DNA of 64,000 nucleotides from Lachnospiraceae bacterium (GTDB lineage: Bacteria > Bacillota > Clostridia > Lachnospirales > Lachnospiraceae), in contig JAFQIE010000036.1 of the NCBI GenBank assembly GCA_017397645.1, positions 1 through 64,000 on the forward strand, in the 5' to 3' direction. The position numbers and the translations under genes were made by a program. The notes beneath the pieces were generated by a model that worked only from the letters and a program-made list of their open reading frames with translations, did not search any database and had not been told where the DNA came from. Positions 1 through 8,319 of the stretch are shown one piece after another. The first letter of the stretch is position 1; each line of letters begins with the position of its first letter.

Positions 1-71
1 ATGGTAATTTCAGCTGACGGGTGGTATAATTACCATTGGTATTAATTGTTAGTTGCATAACTAATTATACC
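1..71. repeat. nested inverted repeats at window edge
   Basis: Two inverted repeats interlock here. ATGGTAATT at 1-9 is the exact complement of AATTACCAT at 28-36, and GGTATAATTA at 23-32 is the exact complement of TAATTATACC at 62-71. The two stems share bases 28-32, so they are mutually exclusive in RNA. The upstream context is cut off by the window edge, so this may be the tail of an untranslated region or an operator. No function can be assigned. Confidence 0.5.
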
Positions 72-72
72 A

Positions 73-112
73 AAAAATCGCTGAAGTCTCTACGACCTCA
101 GCGATTTTTCTT
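73..112. terminator. bidirectional intrinsic terminator
   Basis: A 16-bp stem (73-88 with 94-109, one mismatch, 5-nt loop) is followed by a T-rich run on the plus strand and by six T residues on the minus strand (plus-strand A run at 72-77). It can end transcription arriving from the left edge, and also that of the reverse-strand isomerase gene whose stop lies at 176. Confidence 0.8.
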
Positions 113-175
113 TTAGGGGAGTTTTTTTACAGCCCCTTTTTTACTTGATTTCTTTAAGGGCCGTGAAAGGCTCTT

Positions 176-862
176 TTATTTTGCAACCGGATACTCGTTG
201 CAAAGCAGACGATAAGGGGCTTCATCTTCCTCGATAGTGGGGAATCTTCCCACGGGAGGGTTGAAACGGTTATCGGTGTTGTCGTCGTTGCACTGGCTTA
301 CTTCGCCCAAAAGCACGGGACCGGTGCCTTCCTCTACAGCAAAGTCGTGATACATTCCCTGAGTAATCCAAATGCTTTCGCCGGGAGTCAACTTCACCTG
401 TGTACCAGCAGGTACAGTGAAAGAGCGACCGTCCATATGTACAGTGACATCGGATTCATAATCGATTTCCTCATTGGGAAGGCTGTTGTATACACGAATC
501 AATACATTTCCGCCGCCGCGATTGATGATATCCTCTGTTTTAAACCAATGGAAGTGGTTGGCTGCCATCTGGCCTTCGTCCAAGTATAAGAGTTTTTCTG
601 CATATACCTTGGGATACTTGGCTTCGTTGGTACGGCAACCGTTGCGGATGGTAATCAGTGAAAAACCGAATTTTTTAAAATCACCCATGCCAAAATCGGT
701 GATATCCCAACCCAGCATACAATCACGCACTTCATCATATTCATGACCTGCATTCTGCCATTCCTCCGGCGTCATGTGGCAGAAGGGAGGAAGATAGCAA
801 TGATACTTCTCACACATCGCCTCTAAGTTTTTCAATGCTTTATTGATTTCTGATCTTTTCAT
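176..862 (-). CDS. D-lyxose ketol-isomerase (cupin family)
   Basis: A 228-residue protein of the D-lyxose isomerase family, which interconverts D-lyxose and D-xylulose (often also D-mannose and D-fructose) using a divalent metal in a cupin barrel. Visible family marks are the N-terminal MKRSEINKAL, the segment LPPFCHMTPEEW, DITDFGMG, and the metal site around NHFHWFKTEDI with a later histidine in GMYHDF. The ATG at 862 is preferred over an upstream in-frame ATG at 910 because AGGAGA lies just in front of it and the family begins with MKRS. It is a single gene transcribed away from the division cluster. Its promoter was not identified. The true substrate could be another pentose or hexose. Confidence 0.82.
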   Translation of the reverse strand: MKRSEINKALKNLEAMCEKYHCYLPPFCHMTPEEWQNAGHEYDEVRDCMLGWDITDFGMGDFKKFGFSLITIRNGCRTNEAKYPKVYAEKLLYLDEGQMAANHFHWFKTEDIINRGGGNVLIRVYNSLPNEEIDYESDVTVHMDGRSFTVPAGTQVKLTPGESIWITQGMYHDFAVEEGTGPVLLGEVSQCNDDNTDNRFNPPVGRFPTIEEDEAPYRLLCNEYPVAK

Positions 863-1066
863 AATGTTCTCCTTTATATGAAATATTTGCAAGTCTCTTT
901 GGAGCACCAAGCATTTACCGTATCCTATTTTATCATTATCAATCGTGGAATGTCAATTTGATAGGGATGCAATAGGGAAATAAGTGAAATTTTTGAGGAA
1001 AAAGAGGAGGTAAAAGAAACGGCTGGAAAATGAAATAAAACAACCGAAAAATATTGAAAAAAACAC

Positions 1067-1095
1067 TTGTAATATTCCGTGAAATGTATTAGAAT
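1067..1095 (+). promoter_or_regulatory. sigma-A promoter of the mraZ division cluster
   Basis: TTGTAA (1067-1072), a 17-nt spacer and TAGAAT (1090-1095) predict transcription starting near 1102, about 105 nt before the mraZ ATG. The rest of the 344-base gap between the two genes (863-1206) is AT-rich and holds no convincing ORF. The only other signals seen there are the direct repeats described separately. Confidence 0.65.
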
Positions 1096-1102
1096 CATAT
1101 TA

Positions 1103-1140
1103 AAAGTGGTATAAATGTGGCAGAAAAACCCATAAAGTGG
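1103..1140 (+). promoter_or_regulatory. candidate MraZ-binding direct repeats
   Basis: Three AAAGTGG-like boxes occur at 1103-1109, 1114-1120 (AATGTGG) and 1134-1140, with starts 11 and 20 bp apart, that is, on one helical face. They sit at and just downstream of the predicted start site. MraZ proteins are known to bind direct repeats containing GTG/TGGG upstream of their own gene, so autoregulation of the cluster is a reasonable inference. Confidence 0.5.
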
Positions 1141-1206
1141 GATGAAATGCCTCGATTTAGACCAGATTACGCTCAATTAGTTGATTTTGATTGGTGGTGG
1201 TTCTAT

Positions 1207-1638
1207 ATGTTCATGGGAAAACACAATCATACGATAGACCCCAAAGGCAGGTTGAGCATTCCGTCGAAGTTTCGTGAGGTACTTGGAGAAGAATTCGTGA
1301 TTTCGAAAGGAATGGATGGCTGCCTGTTTGTGTATCCGATGGATGAGTGGACAGAGTTTTACAACAAGCTCAAAAGCCTAAATCAACTGGATGATAATTC
1401 CAGACAGTTTGTGAGATACTTCCTACACGGAGCCGACACGGTCACTGTGGACAAGCAGGGAAGAATCCTAATGCCTCAGCATTTGATAGAGGCGGCCGGT
1501 TTGGAGAAGGATGTGGTTGTTGCCGGAGCCGGTACGAGAGTAGAAATCTGGGACACTAAGAAATACGACAAGCAAAGCAAGGGTGTAGACATTGATAAGG
1601 TTTCCAAAGCGATGTTGAACTTGGGCTTCTCGATTTGA
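1207..1638 (+). CDS. mraZ: Transcriptional regulator MraZ
   Basis: A 143-residue MraZ protein, a DNA-binding regulator of the division and cell-wall cluster made of two AbrB-like repeats. The first carries HTIDPKGRLSIPSKFRE near the N-terminus and the second VTVDKQGRILMP around residue 80, the duplicated family signature. The start at 1207 (MFMGKHNHT) is chosen because homologues begin MFMG. A longer in-frame start at 1117 would add 30 residues foreign to the family and would overlap the direct repeats. The ribosome binding site (GGTGGTGG) is weak. It is the first gene of the dcw cluster, 33 nt before rsmH. Confidence 0.93.
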   Translation: MFMGKHNHTIDPKGRLSIPSKFREVLGEEFVISKGMDGCLFVYPMDEWTEFYNKLKSLNQLDDNSRQFVRYFLHGADTVTVDKQGRILMPQHLIEAAGLEKDVVVAGAGTRVEIWDTKKYDKQSKGVDIDKVSKAMLNLGFSI

Positions 1639-1671
1639 TAAAGCACAGAATACTGGTTAGGGAAGAGGTCA

Positions 1672-2607
1672 ATGGAATTCAAACATTATTCGGTGATGTT
1701 GGATGAGACAATCGAAGAATTGAAGGTAAAGCCGGATGGGATTTACGTGGATGGCACCTTGGGTGGAGGCGGACATGCCTACCAGGTGTGCAGGAGACTT
1801 AAGACCGGACGATTTATCGGAATTGACCAGGATGACGCAGCCATACAAGCTGCAGGAGAAAGATTACAACCATTCGGAGATTTGGTTACCGTCGTTCGAA
1901 GCAATTATCGAAATATGAAGGCGGTCCTTGAGGAACACGGAGTTTGCCGGGTGGATGGGATACTTTTAGATTTGGGTGTTTCTTCCCATCAGTTGGATAC
2001 AGAAGACAGAGGATTCTCTTATCGATATGATGCTCCGTTGGACATGCGTATGGATCGCAGACAGGGCTTGAGCGCGAAGGAAATCGTAAACGGATATCCG
2101 GAAATGGAATTGTATCGGATCATCCGGGATTATGGCGAAGATAAATTCGCAAAGAATATTGCCAAACACATTGTCAAGGCAAGGACGCAAAAGCCGATAG
2201 AAACCACGTTTGAACTGAACGAGATTATCAAAGCGGCTATTCCGGCGAAGATGAGAAAGGATGGGCACCCTTCCAAACAGACATTTCAGGCGATTCGAAT
2301 CGAATGCAATCGTGAACTGGAAGTGCTACGGGAATCTTTGGATGAGTTTATTGAACTATTGAATCCGGGAGGAAGGCTTTGCATCATAACATTTCATTCC
2401 TTGGAAGACAGAATGGTTAAGGTGGCATTCAAAAAGAATGAATCCCCCTGCACATGCCCGCCTGAGTTTCCGGTTTGCGTGTGTGGCAAGGTGTCGAAGG
2501 GAAGCGTGGTGACCAGAAAACCTATTTTGCCGAGCGCAAAGGAATTGGAAGAAAACAGTCGGTCCAAGAGTGCCAAATTAAGAGTTTTCGAGAAAACAAA
2601 CGAGTAG
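1672..2607 (+). CDS. rsmH: 16S rRNA (cytosine1402-N4)-methyltransferase RsmH
   Basis: A 311-residue SAM-dependent methyltransferase (formerly MraW) that modifies C1402 in the decoding centre of 16S rRNA. The SAM loop is seen as [11 protein letters not shown] near residue 25, followed by [15 protein letters not shown] and the conserved [16 protein letters not shown]. The C-terminus has [11 protein letters not shown] and a cysteine cluster [10 protein letters not shown]. Length is normal. GGGAAGAGG precedes the ATG. Its position between mraZ and ftsL is the standard dcw order. Confidence 0.96.
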   Translation: MEFKHYSVMLDETIEELKVKPDGIYVDGTLGGGGHAYQVCRRLKTGRFIGIDQDDAAIQAAGERLQPFGDLVTVVRSNYRNMKAVLEEHGVCRVDGILLDLGVSSHQLDTEDRGFSYRYDAPLDMRMDRRQGLSAKEIVNGYPEMELYRIIRDYGEDKFAKNIAKHIVKARTQKPIETTFELNEIIKAAIPAKMRKDGHPSKQTFQAIRIECNRELEVLRESLDEFIELLNPGGRLCIITFHSLEDRMVKVAFKKNESPCTCPPEFPVCVCGKVSKGSVVTRKPILPSAKELEENSRSKSAKLRVFEKTNE

Positions 2608-2646
2608 AGAACAAATAAGCAGTAAAAAAAGAAGGTAGGAAAGAAC

Positions 2647-3090
2647 ATGAGTCAGGTAAGAACAGCAAATACATATGTATATGGAAGCACAGCCAGAAAA
2701 ATTGCTCCTGTAAGACCGGAGTGGGAAGTGCAGTCAAAACTTGCAGCAAGCAAGCGCAAACGCCATGCTGCATCTTTAAATATAGGCTATGTTTTGTTTT
2801 TGGTGGTGGCAATCGCTACCGCAGCATTCGTATTGATTAACTATATTCAGCTGCAGTCTGAGCTGACCGGCCTTTCCAAAACCATCGTATCTATGGAAAA
2901 AGAATTGAATACCATGCGTGATGCTAACAACGACGCTTATCAGCGCGCAGTAAACAGCATCGATATGGAAGAAATCAGAAGAGTTGCCGTAGAAGAGTTG
3001 GGGATGGTATATGCACAGGAAGAGCAAATCGTGCTATATGACGCTCCTAACAATGATTACATGAGACAAATTGCTGCGGCAGGTTATTAG
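2647..3090 (+). CDS. ftsL: Septum formation initiator FtsL-like protein
   Basis: A 147-residue single-pass membrane protein: a basic cytoplasmic N-terminus, a transmembrane segment at about residues 46-67, then a heptad-patterned region (about 68-120) typical of the FtsL/DivIC coiled coil. FtsL joins DivIB/FtsQ and DivIC to activate septal peptidoglycan synthesis by FtsW and its PBP. Sequence conservation in the family is low, so the call rests on topology and on position directly between rsmH and a class B PBP. AGGTAGGAAAG precedes the ATG. Confidence 0.8.
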   Translation: MSQVRTANTYVYGSTARKIAPVRPEWEVQSKLAASKRKRHAASLNIGYVLFLVVAIATAAFVLINYIQLQSELTGLSKTIVSMEKELNTMRDANNDAYQRAVNSIDMEEIRRVAVEELGMVYAQEEQIVLYDAPNNDYMRQIAAAGY

Positions 3091-3099
3091 GAGTAGATT

Positions 3100-5118
3100 G
3101 TGGAAGAAAAAAAGCGTAGAAAACAGATTTTTGCCCCCAGAATGCAGAAAAAGCTGGTAGTGCTGTTTGCAATAGTACTACTGGCTTTTGCTGGATTAAG
3201 TGCCAGACTTGTGTTTATAGTTACTGAAAATGAAAATGAGTATCAAAAACAGGTGCTGTCCCAGCAAGCATACAATTCTGTTACCATTCCGTTCAAAAGA
3301 GGAGATATTTTGGACGCAAATGGTACGGTTTTGGCCACCAGCGAACGGGTTTATAATCTGATTGTGGATGCCAAGGTAATGACCAATAACGGAAAAGCCG
3401 ATAAAGGTAAAAACGAGGTTACCAGGCAGGATTTGGAACGGTACATAGCGCCTACCATGCAGGCTTTAGATGAACACTTTGATTTGGATATTGACAAAAT
3501 CCGAGAACATGTCATTGCAAATGCATCTAAGTCATCTTGGTATGTGGTACAAAAAAGAATGTCATACGAAGAGGTTAAGCCATTCAAGGATGCCCAGGCG
3601 GAAAACAGCAATATCAAAGGCGTGTGGTTTGAAGAAGAGTATAAGAGAATATATCCCAACGGTTCACTGGGCTGTGATTTTTTAGGATTTACCAGTCGGG
3701 ACAGCAACGGAATCTATGGGTTGGAAGAATACTATAATCAACAATTAAATGGTATCAATGGTAGAGAGTATGGTTATTTGGATGCAGATCTAACATTAGA
3801 GAGAACGCTAAAGCCGGCAGTGGACGGATATAACATTCATTCCACCGTTGATATGAACATCCAGCGGATTGTGGAGAAACACCTACTTGCTTTTAATGAA
3901 AAGCAAAAGAATACCGTTATCACAGCAAACGGCGCAGAGAATGTGGGCTGCGTCATTATGGAAGTAGATTCCGGACGTGTTTTGGCTATGGCCGGATATC
4001 CCTGTTTTAATCCCAACGATACTTGGAATACCGATGCTTTGATTGGTATGCGTATGGTAGAGATGGTGACCAATAGCGCCGGATATCAGGAACTACATAA
4101 GACAAACACTTATATTGACCAAAATGTCATAGACCAGATGGACGATGCGCAATTAGAGTTGAATTTACAGAATCTTTGGAAGAATTTCTGCATAACAGGT
4201 ACTTATGAGCCCGGTTCTACCATTAAGCCTTTTACGGTAGCCGCGGCACTGGAAATGGGTGCCGTCACAAAACATTCCACGTTCGAGTGTAATGGCTCAC
4301 TGGAAATTGGCGGATATACCATCAAATGTCACAATCGTGACGATGGCGTATTGGGATTGGAGACTGCGGTTGCAAAATCCTGTAACGTGGCAATGATGAA
4401 GATTGCGCAGATTGTTGGTGCGGAAGATTTTTGCAAGTACCAGCAAAACTTTAACTTTGGATTGAAGACAAACATAGATCTTGCCGGAGAAGCGAGGACG
4501 GTGAATCTGATATATACAGCAGATGATATGGGTCCCACTGATTTGGCCACCAATAGCTTTGGACAGAACTTTAATGTCAGTATGGTACAGATGATCACAG
4601 GATTCTGCTCTCTGATTAACGGCGGTTATTATTACGAACCCCACATGGTAGACAAGATTACCAATGCATCCGGTGTGGTTATCGAAAATCGCGAGCCGAG
4701 AGTGTTAAAGCAGACAATCTCTGAGTCTACATCAGAGTTGATCAGACAGTATTGTAACGCAGTTGTGGAATATGGTACCGGTAAAACGGCAAGGCCTGCC
4801 GGATATCGAATCGGTGGTAAAACAGGAACTGCAGAGACCATTGACGAGAAGACCAACAAGCGTCATCCCGATGAGTATGTGGTATCATTTATGGGCTACG
4901 CACCCGCGGACAACCCGGAAATTGCAATCTATGTTGTGGTGGACAGACCCAATGCTCCAAAGCAGGACGACGCAAAATTTGCGACTTATTTGGTAAGAGA
5001 TATTCTTGCAGAGGTGCTTCCGTATATGAATATTTACCCTACGGAAGCGGACGCAGTACAGACGGCCACACCAACTCCGGCACCGGAACCGACACAGACA
5101 CCGGCACCTGTTTTATAA
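3100..5118 (+). CDS. Septal class B penicillin-binding protein (FtsI/PBP2B type)
   Basis: A 672-residue peptidoglycan transpeptidase. It has an N-terminal membrane anchor (about residues 17-38), a dimerization domain containing the RGDILDANG box, and a transpeptidase domain with all three active-site motifs: STIK (Ser373), SCN (427-429) and KTG (574-576). It starts with GTG at 3100 behind AGGAG. There is no PASTA domain; the C-terminus is instead a proline/threonine-rich tail of about 25 residues. Position after ftsL and ahead of ftsW suggests it is the vegetative septal enzyme, with the next gene the sporulation paralogue, but sequence alone does not prove this division of labour. Confidence 0.88.
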   Translation: MEEKKRRKQIFAPRMQKKLVVLFAIVLLAFAGLSARLVFIVTENENEYQKQVLSQQAYNSVTIPFKRGDILDANGTVLATSERVYNLIVDAKVMTNNGKADKGKNEVTRQDLERYIAPTMQALDEHFDLDIDKIREHVIANASKSSWYVVQKRMSYEEVKPFKDAQAENSNIKGVWFEEEYKRIYPNGSLGCDFLGFTSRDSNGIYGLEEYYNQQLNGINGREYGYLDADLTLERTLKPAVDGYNIHSTVDMNIQRIVEKHLLAFNEKQKNTVITANGAENVGCVIMEVDSGRVLAMAGYPCFNPNDTWNTDALIGMRMVEMVTNSAGYQELHKTNTYIDQNVIDQMDDAQLELNLQNLWKNFCITGTYEPGSTIKPFTVAAALEMGAVTKHSTFECNGSLEIGGYTIKCHNRDDGVLGLETAVAKSCNVAMMKIAQIVGAEDFCKYQQNFNFGLKTNIDLAGEARTVNLIYTADDMGPTDLATNSFGQNFNVSMVQMITGFCSLINGGYYYEPHMVDKITNASGVVIENREPRVLKQTISESTSELIRQYCNAVVEYGTGKTARPAGYRIGGKTGTAETIDEKTNKRHPDEYVVSFMGYAPADNPEIAIYVVVDRPNAPKQDDAKFATYLVRDILAEVLPYMNIYPTEADAVQTATPTPAPEPTQTPAPVL

Positions 5119-5125
5119 AATCATA

Positions 5126-5172
5126 ACCTCGTAAAAAGGCGAATACAGTATAGTAATTCCTTTTTATGAGGT
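5126..5172 (+). promoter_or_regulatory. RBS-sequestering hairpin before spoVD-like gene
   Basis: Bases 5126-5139 pair completely with 5159-5172 in RNA (14 bp including one G-U), with a 19-nt loop. The right arm contains the Shine-Dalgarno sequence TGAGGT (5167-5172) of the next gene, which itself uses a TTG start. The arrangement predicts low or conditional translation of the downstream PBP from the shared dcw transcript. There is no T run after the stem, so it is unlikely to be a terminator. Confidence 0.6.
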
Positions 5173-5179
5173 TTTGTCA

Positions 5180-6910
5180 TTGAATGAGTATAATAAGATA
5201 TTTCATAGAAAAAAAGTAATCACCCTGTTTTTCCTCTGTGCACTGGCAATGGTGTTATTGACAGGAAGATTGACCTACCTTTGCGTGTGGGAGGCGGATT
5301 ATTACGCCGAAAAAGCCACACAATTACATGAAAGGGAACGAAGTATTAAGGCTGCAAGAGGGCGTATTCTGGACCGAAATGGGGAGATCCTTGCGGACAA
5401 CAAGACGGTTTGTACAGTATCGGTCATACATAGTCAGATAGAGCAACCGGAGTATGTTGTGGAAGTTCTTTCCCGTGAACTGGATTTGTCAAAGGAAACG
5501 GTGAAAAAGAAAGTGGAAAAGTATTCTTCCATGGAGAGGATTGCCAGCAATGTTTCCAAGGATATAGGAGACAAGATTCGGCAGTATGATATGGCGGGAG
5601 TCAAGGTTGACGAGGATTATAAAAGATATTATCCCCATGGCGAACTTGCCAGCAAGGTGTTGGGCTTTACCGGAGCGGACAATCAGGGAATTATTGGGCT
5701 GGAAGTGAAGTACGAAGAGTATTTACAGGGAAAGCCGGGTACCATTTTGACTGTAACGGATGCCAAGGGCATTGAGGTGGCTGACCGGGGGGAACGCAGA
5801 ATTGAGCCGCAAAAAGGGCAGGATTTGCGTATTTCCATGGATATGAACATTCAATCCTATGCCACACAATTGGCAAACCAGGCACTGGCCACCAAAGAAG
5901 CGGAGAGTGTTTCGGTGTTGGTCATGAATGTGAAAAATGGTGAAATGCTGGCTATGGTAAATGTGCCCGAGTTCGATTTAAATCACCCGTTTGAACTGAC
6001 TTTGGAAGAAGGGGAGGAACTCACCGACACCCAACGGCAAGACAGGTTGAATAGAATGTGGCGGAACGGATGTATCAATGATACCTATGAACCCGGTTCC
6101 ACATTTAAGATAATCACCGCGGCAGTGGGGTTAGAGTCCCAAGCCGTATCGCTGAACAGCGGATTTCATTGCCCCGGATATGTGGTGGTAGACGACCGCA
6201 AAATCAGGTGCCACAAGGTAGGGGGACACGGCAGTCAGGATTTTGTACACTGTATGATGAATTCCTGTAATCCGGCCCTTGTTACAGTGGGTTTGCGGGT
6301 TGGCGTGGACGCATACTATGATTTTTTCGAAAGGTGCATGTTAAAGCAAAAAACCGGCATCGACTTGCCCGGAGAGGCAGGCACTATTATGCATAAAAAA
6401 GAAGATATGGGAAATGTGGAATTGGCTACGGTTTCTTTTGGGCAATCTTTTCAGATTACGCCAATACAGTTGTTGACTACCGTGGCTTCCATTGTCAATA
6501 ATGGGCAAAGAGTGACACCTCATTTTGCTATTTCAACAGGGATGGACGGAGAATTATTGCATACCTTTTCTTATCCTGTATCAGGGCCCGTGGTGGACGC
6601 AGACACCAGCGAAAAAATGCGTGGTATTTTGGAAATGGTTGTCTCGGAGGGCGGTGGCAAAAATGCTGCCATCGAAGGCTTCCGCATTGGGGGAAAAACC
6701 GCTACCAGCCAGACCCTGCCCCGAGGCAGCGGAAGGTACATCGCGTCATTTATCGGATTTGCTCCTGCTGATGATCCCCAGGTGATTGCTTTGGCAATTA
6801 TTCACACGCCTAAGGGAATGTATTATGGAGGTCAGATTGCGGCCCCTATTGTGCGCCAACTTTTCGAAAATATTCTTCCGTATTTAGAGAAGATGGGGTA
6901 TAATTATTAA
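5180..6910 (+). CDS. spoVD: SpoVD-like class B penicillin-binding protein
   Basis: A 576-residue class B PBP with one N-terminal membrane segment (about 12-33), the dimerization box RGRILDRNGEILADN, and transpeptidase motifs STFK (Ser307), SCN (362-364) and KTA (506-508). The last motif has Ala instead of the usual Gly, and I recall the same GGKTATS form in clostridial SpoVD proteins, so I do not read it as inactivation. The TTG at 5180 fits TGAGGT at 5167-5172; a TTG at 5174 would be too close. SpoVD makes spore cortex peptidoglycan with SpoVE. No PASTA domain is present. A second vegetative role cannot be excluded. Confidence 0.8.
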   Translation: MNEYNKIFHRKKVITLFFLCALAMVLLTGRLTYLCVWEADYYAEKATQLHERERSIKAARGRILDRNGEILADNKTVCTVSVIHSQIEQPEYVVEVLSRELDLSKETVKKKVEKYSSMERIASNVSKDIGDKIRQYDMAGVKVDEDYKRYYPHGELASKVLGFTGADNQGIIGLEVKYEEYLQGKPGTILTVTDAKGIEVADRGERRIEPQKGQDLRISMDMNIQSYATQLANQALATKEAESVSVLVMNVKNGEMLAMVNVPEFDLNHPFELTLEEGEELTDTQRQDRLNRMWRNGCINDTYEPGSTFKIITAAVGLESQAVSLNSGFHCPGYVVVDDRKIRCHKVGGHGSQDFVHCMMNSCNPALVTVGLRVGVDAYYDFFERCMLKQKTGIDLPGEAGTIMHKKEDMGNVELATVSFGQSFQITPIQLLTTVASIVNNGQRVTPHFAISTGMDGELLHTFSYPVSGPVVDADTSEKMRGILEMVVSEGGGKNAAIEGFRIGGKTATSQTLPRGSGRYIASFIGFAPADDPQVIALAIIHTPKGMYYGGQIAAPIVRQLFENILPYLEKMGYNY

Positions 6911-6942
6911 ATCAGAAATTTTAGTTGTTTGTGGAGGAAGAG

Positions 6943-8307
6943 ATGATTTCAAAGAAGAAAACTTTAGTATTCGGATCGGGTGTCAGTGGTCTTGGTTCCG
7001 TAGCATTACTACAGCGTATGGGGGCTGAGATTATATTATACGATGGCAATCCAAATCTTTCTGCAGAGCAATTGAAAGAAAAACTTACTTTGGACACGAA
7101 CGTGACCTGTATTTGTCCCGATTTGTCTGCTGAAGATAAGGCTTTGGTGGAGAGAGTGGTTCTCAGCCCAGGGGTACCGGTGGATCATCCTTTGGTAGAA
7201 GAACTTCGTGCAAATGGAGCAGAAATCATTGGTGAAATTGAATTGGGCTACTTGGCTGAAAAGGGAACTGTGGTAGCTATCACAGGAACCAATGGAAAAA
7301 CTACCACCACTACCTTAGTGGGAGAGATTATGAAAGCTCATTTCGGTGAGGATAAATCTTTTGTGGTGGGCAATATTGGTAATCCGTACACATCGGAGAG
7401 CCTAAAAACAGGCGCAGACACGGTTTCAGTGGGAGAAATCAGTTCTTTCCAACTGGAGACCATACATAGATTTCATCCGAAGGTATCGGCGATTCTGAAT
7501 ATTACGCCGGACCATTTGGACAGACATCACACTATGGAGGCATATATTAGGGCGAAGGAAAATATCACCTTAAATCAGACCCCGGACGATGTGTGTGTGT
7601 TAAACTATGAGAATGAATACACAAAAGAATTCGGTGAAAGATGCCCGGCTTCTGTCTTGTATTTTTCTTCCGCCCGGGAGTTGTCCGACGGATATTGTCT
7701 GGTGGGTGAAACCATCGTTAGAATGAGACAGGGTCATGCAACGGAAATTTTGGATATTCACAGGGATATGCATCTGGTGGGCACCTGCAATGTGGAAAAT
7801 GTGATGGCAGCACTTGCCATTGCAGAGGGGATGGAAGTACCTCTTGCCACCACGTTGCAGGTCATCCGTGATTTTCGCGCAGTAGAGCATAGAATTGAAT
7901 ATGTGGACACCAAAGGCGGCGTGGACTATTATAACGACTCCAAGGGGACTAATCCGGATGCGGCCATTCAGGGCATCCGTGCCATGAGCAAACCTACTAT
8001 TCTTATCGGTGGGGGATATGACAAGCAGAGCCAGTATGATGAATGGATAGATAGCTTCGAGGGCAAGGTGAAATGGTTAGTGTTGATTGGGCAAACCAGA
8101 GAAAAAATTGCCGCCTGTGCCCGGGCTCACGGTTTTGACAAGATAAAATTTGCAGACACCTATGAAGAATGCTTGCGTCTTTGTACACAGTTAGCTGAGG
8201 AGGGCGATGCCATACTTCTTTCTCCTGCCTGTGCTAGCTGGGGAATGTTTAAAAATTACGAAGAACGTGGCACGATGTTTAAGGAATATGTAAAAAGTTT
8301 GACATAA
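6943..8307 (+). CDS. murD: UDP-N-acetylmuramoylalanine--D-glutamate ligase MurD
   Basis: A 454-residue cytoplasmic Mur ligase adding D-glutamate to UDP-MurNAc-L-Ala. The N-terminal Rossmann-like domain has FGSGVSGLGS, the central ATPase has the P-loop ITGTNGKTTTTTL, and the C-terminal part has YYNDSKGTNPDAA and LSPACASWGMF, all MurD marks. The ATG at 6943 is used because GGAGG (6933-6937) lies 5 nt before it; the in-frame TTG at 6925 lies upstream of that site. mraY, which often precedes murD, is missing here. Confidence 0.96.
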   Translation: MISKKKTLVFGSGVSGLGSVALLQRMGAEIILYDGNPNLSAEQLKEKLTLDTNVTCICPDLSAEDKALVERVVLSPGVPVDHPLVEELRANGAEIIGEIELGYLAEKGTVVAITGTNGKTTTTTLVGEIMKAHFGEDKSFVVGNIGNPYTSESLKTGADTVSVGEISSFQLETIHRFHPKVSAILNITPDHLDRHHTMEAYIRAKENITLNQTPDDVCVLNYENEYTKEFGERCPASVLYFSSARELSDGYCLVGETIVRMRQGHATEILDIHRDMHLVGTCNVENVMAALAIAEGMEVPLATTLQVIRDFRAVEHRIEYVDTKGGVDYYNDSKGTNPDAAIQGIRAMSKPTILIGGGYDKQSQYDEWIDSFEGKVKWLVLIGQTREKIAACARAHGFDKIKFADTYEECLRLCTQLAEEGDAILLSPACASWGMFKNYEERGTMFKEYVKSLT

Positions 8308-8319
8308 GGGAAGAGAGTT

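Noticed and set aside
1117..1206. N-terminal extension of MraZ from ATG-like start at 1117
   Set aside because: The start is a GTG inside the direct repeats, close to the transcript start, and the 30 extra residues are unlike any MraZ.
6689..6706. KTA instead of KTG in the spoVD-like PBP as a sign of inactivation
   Set aside because: The surrounding sequence matches what I recall of clostridial SpoVD proteins, and the other two active-site motifs are intact.
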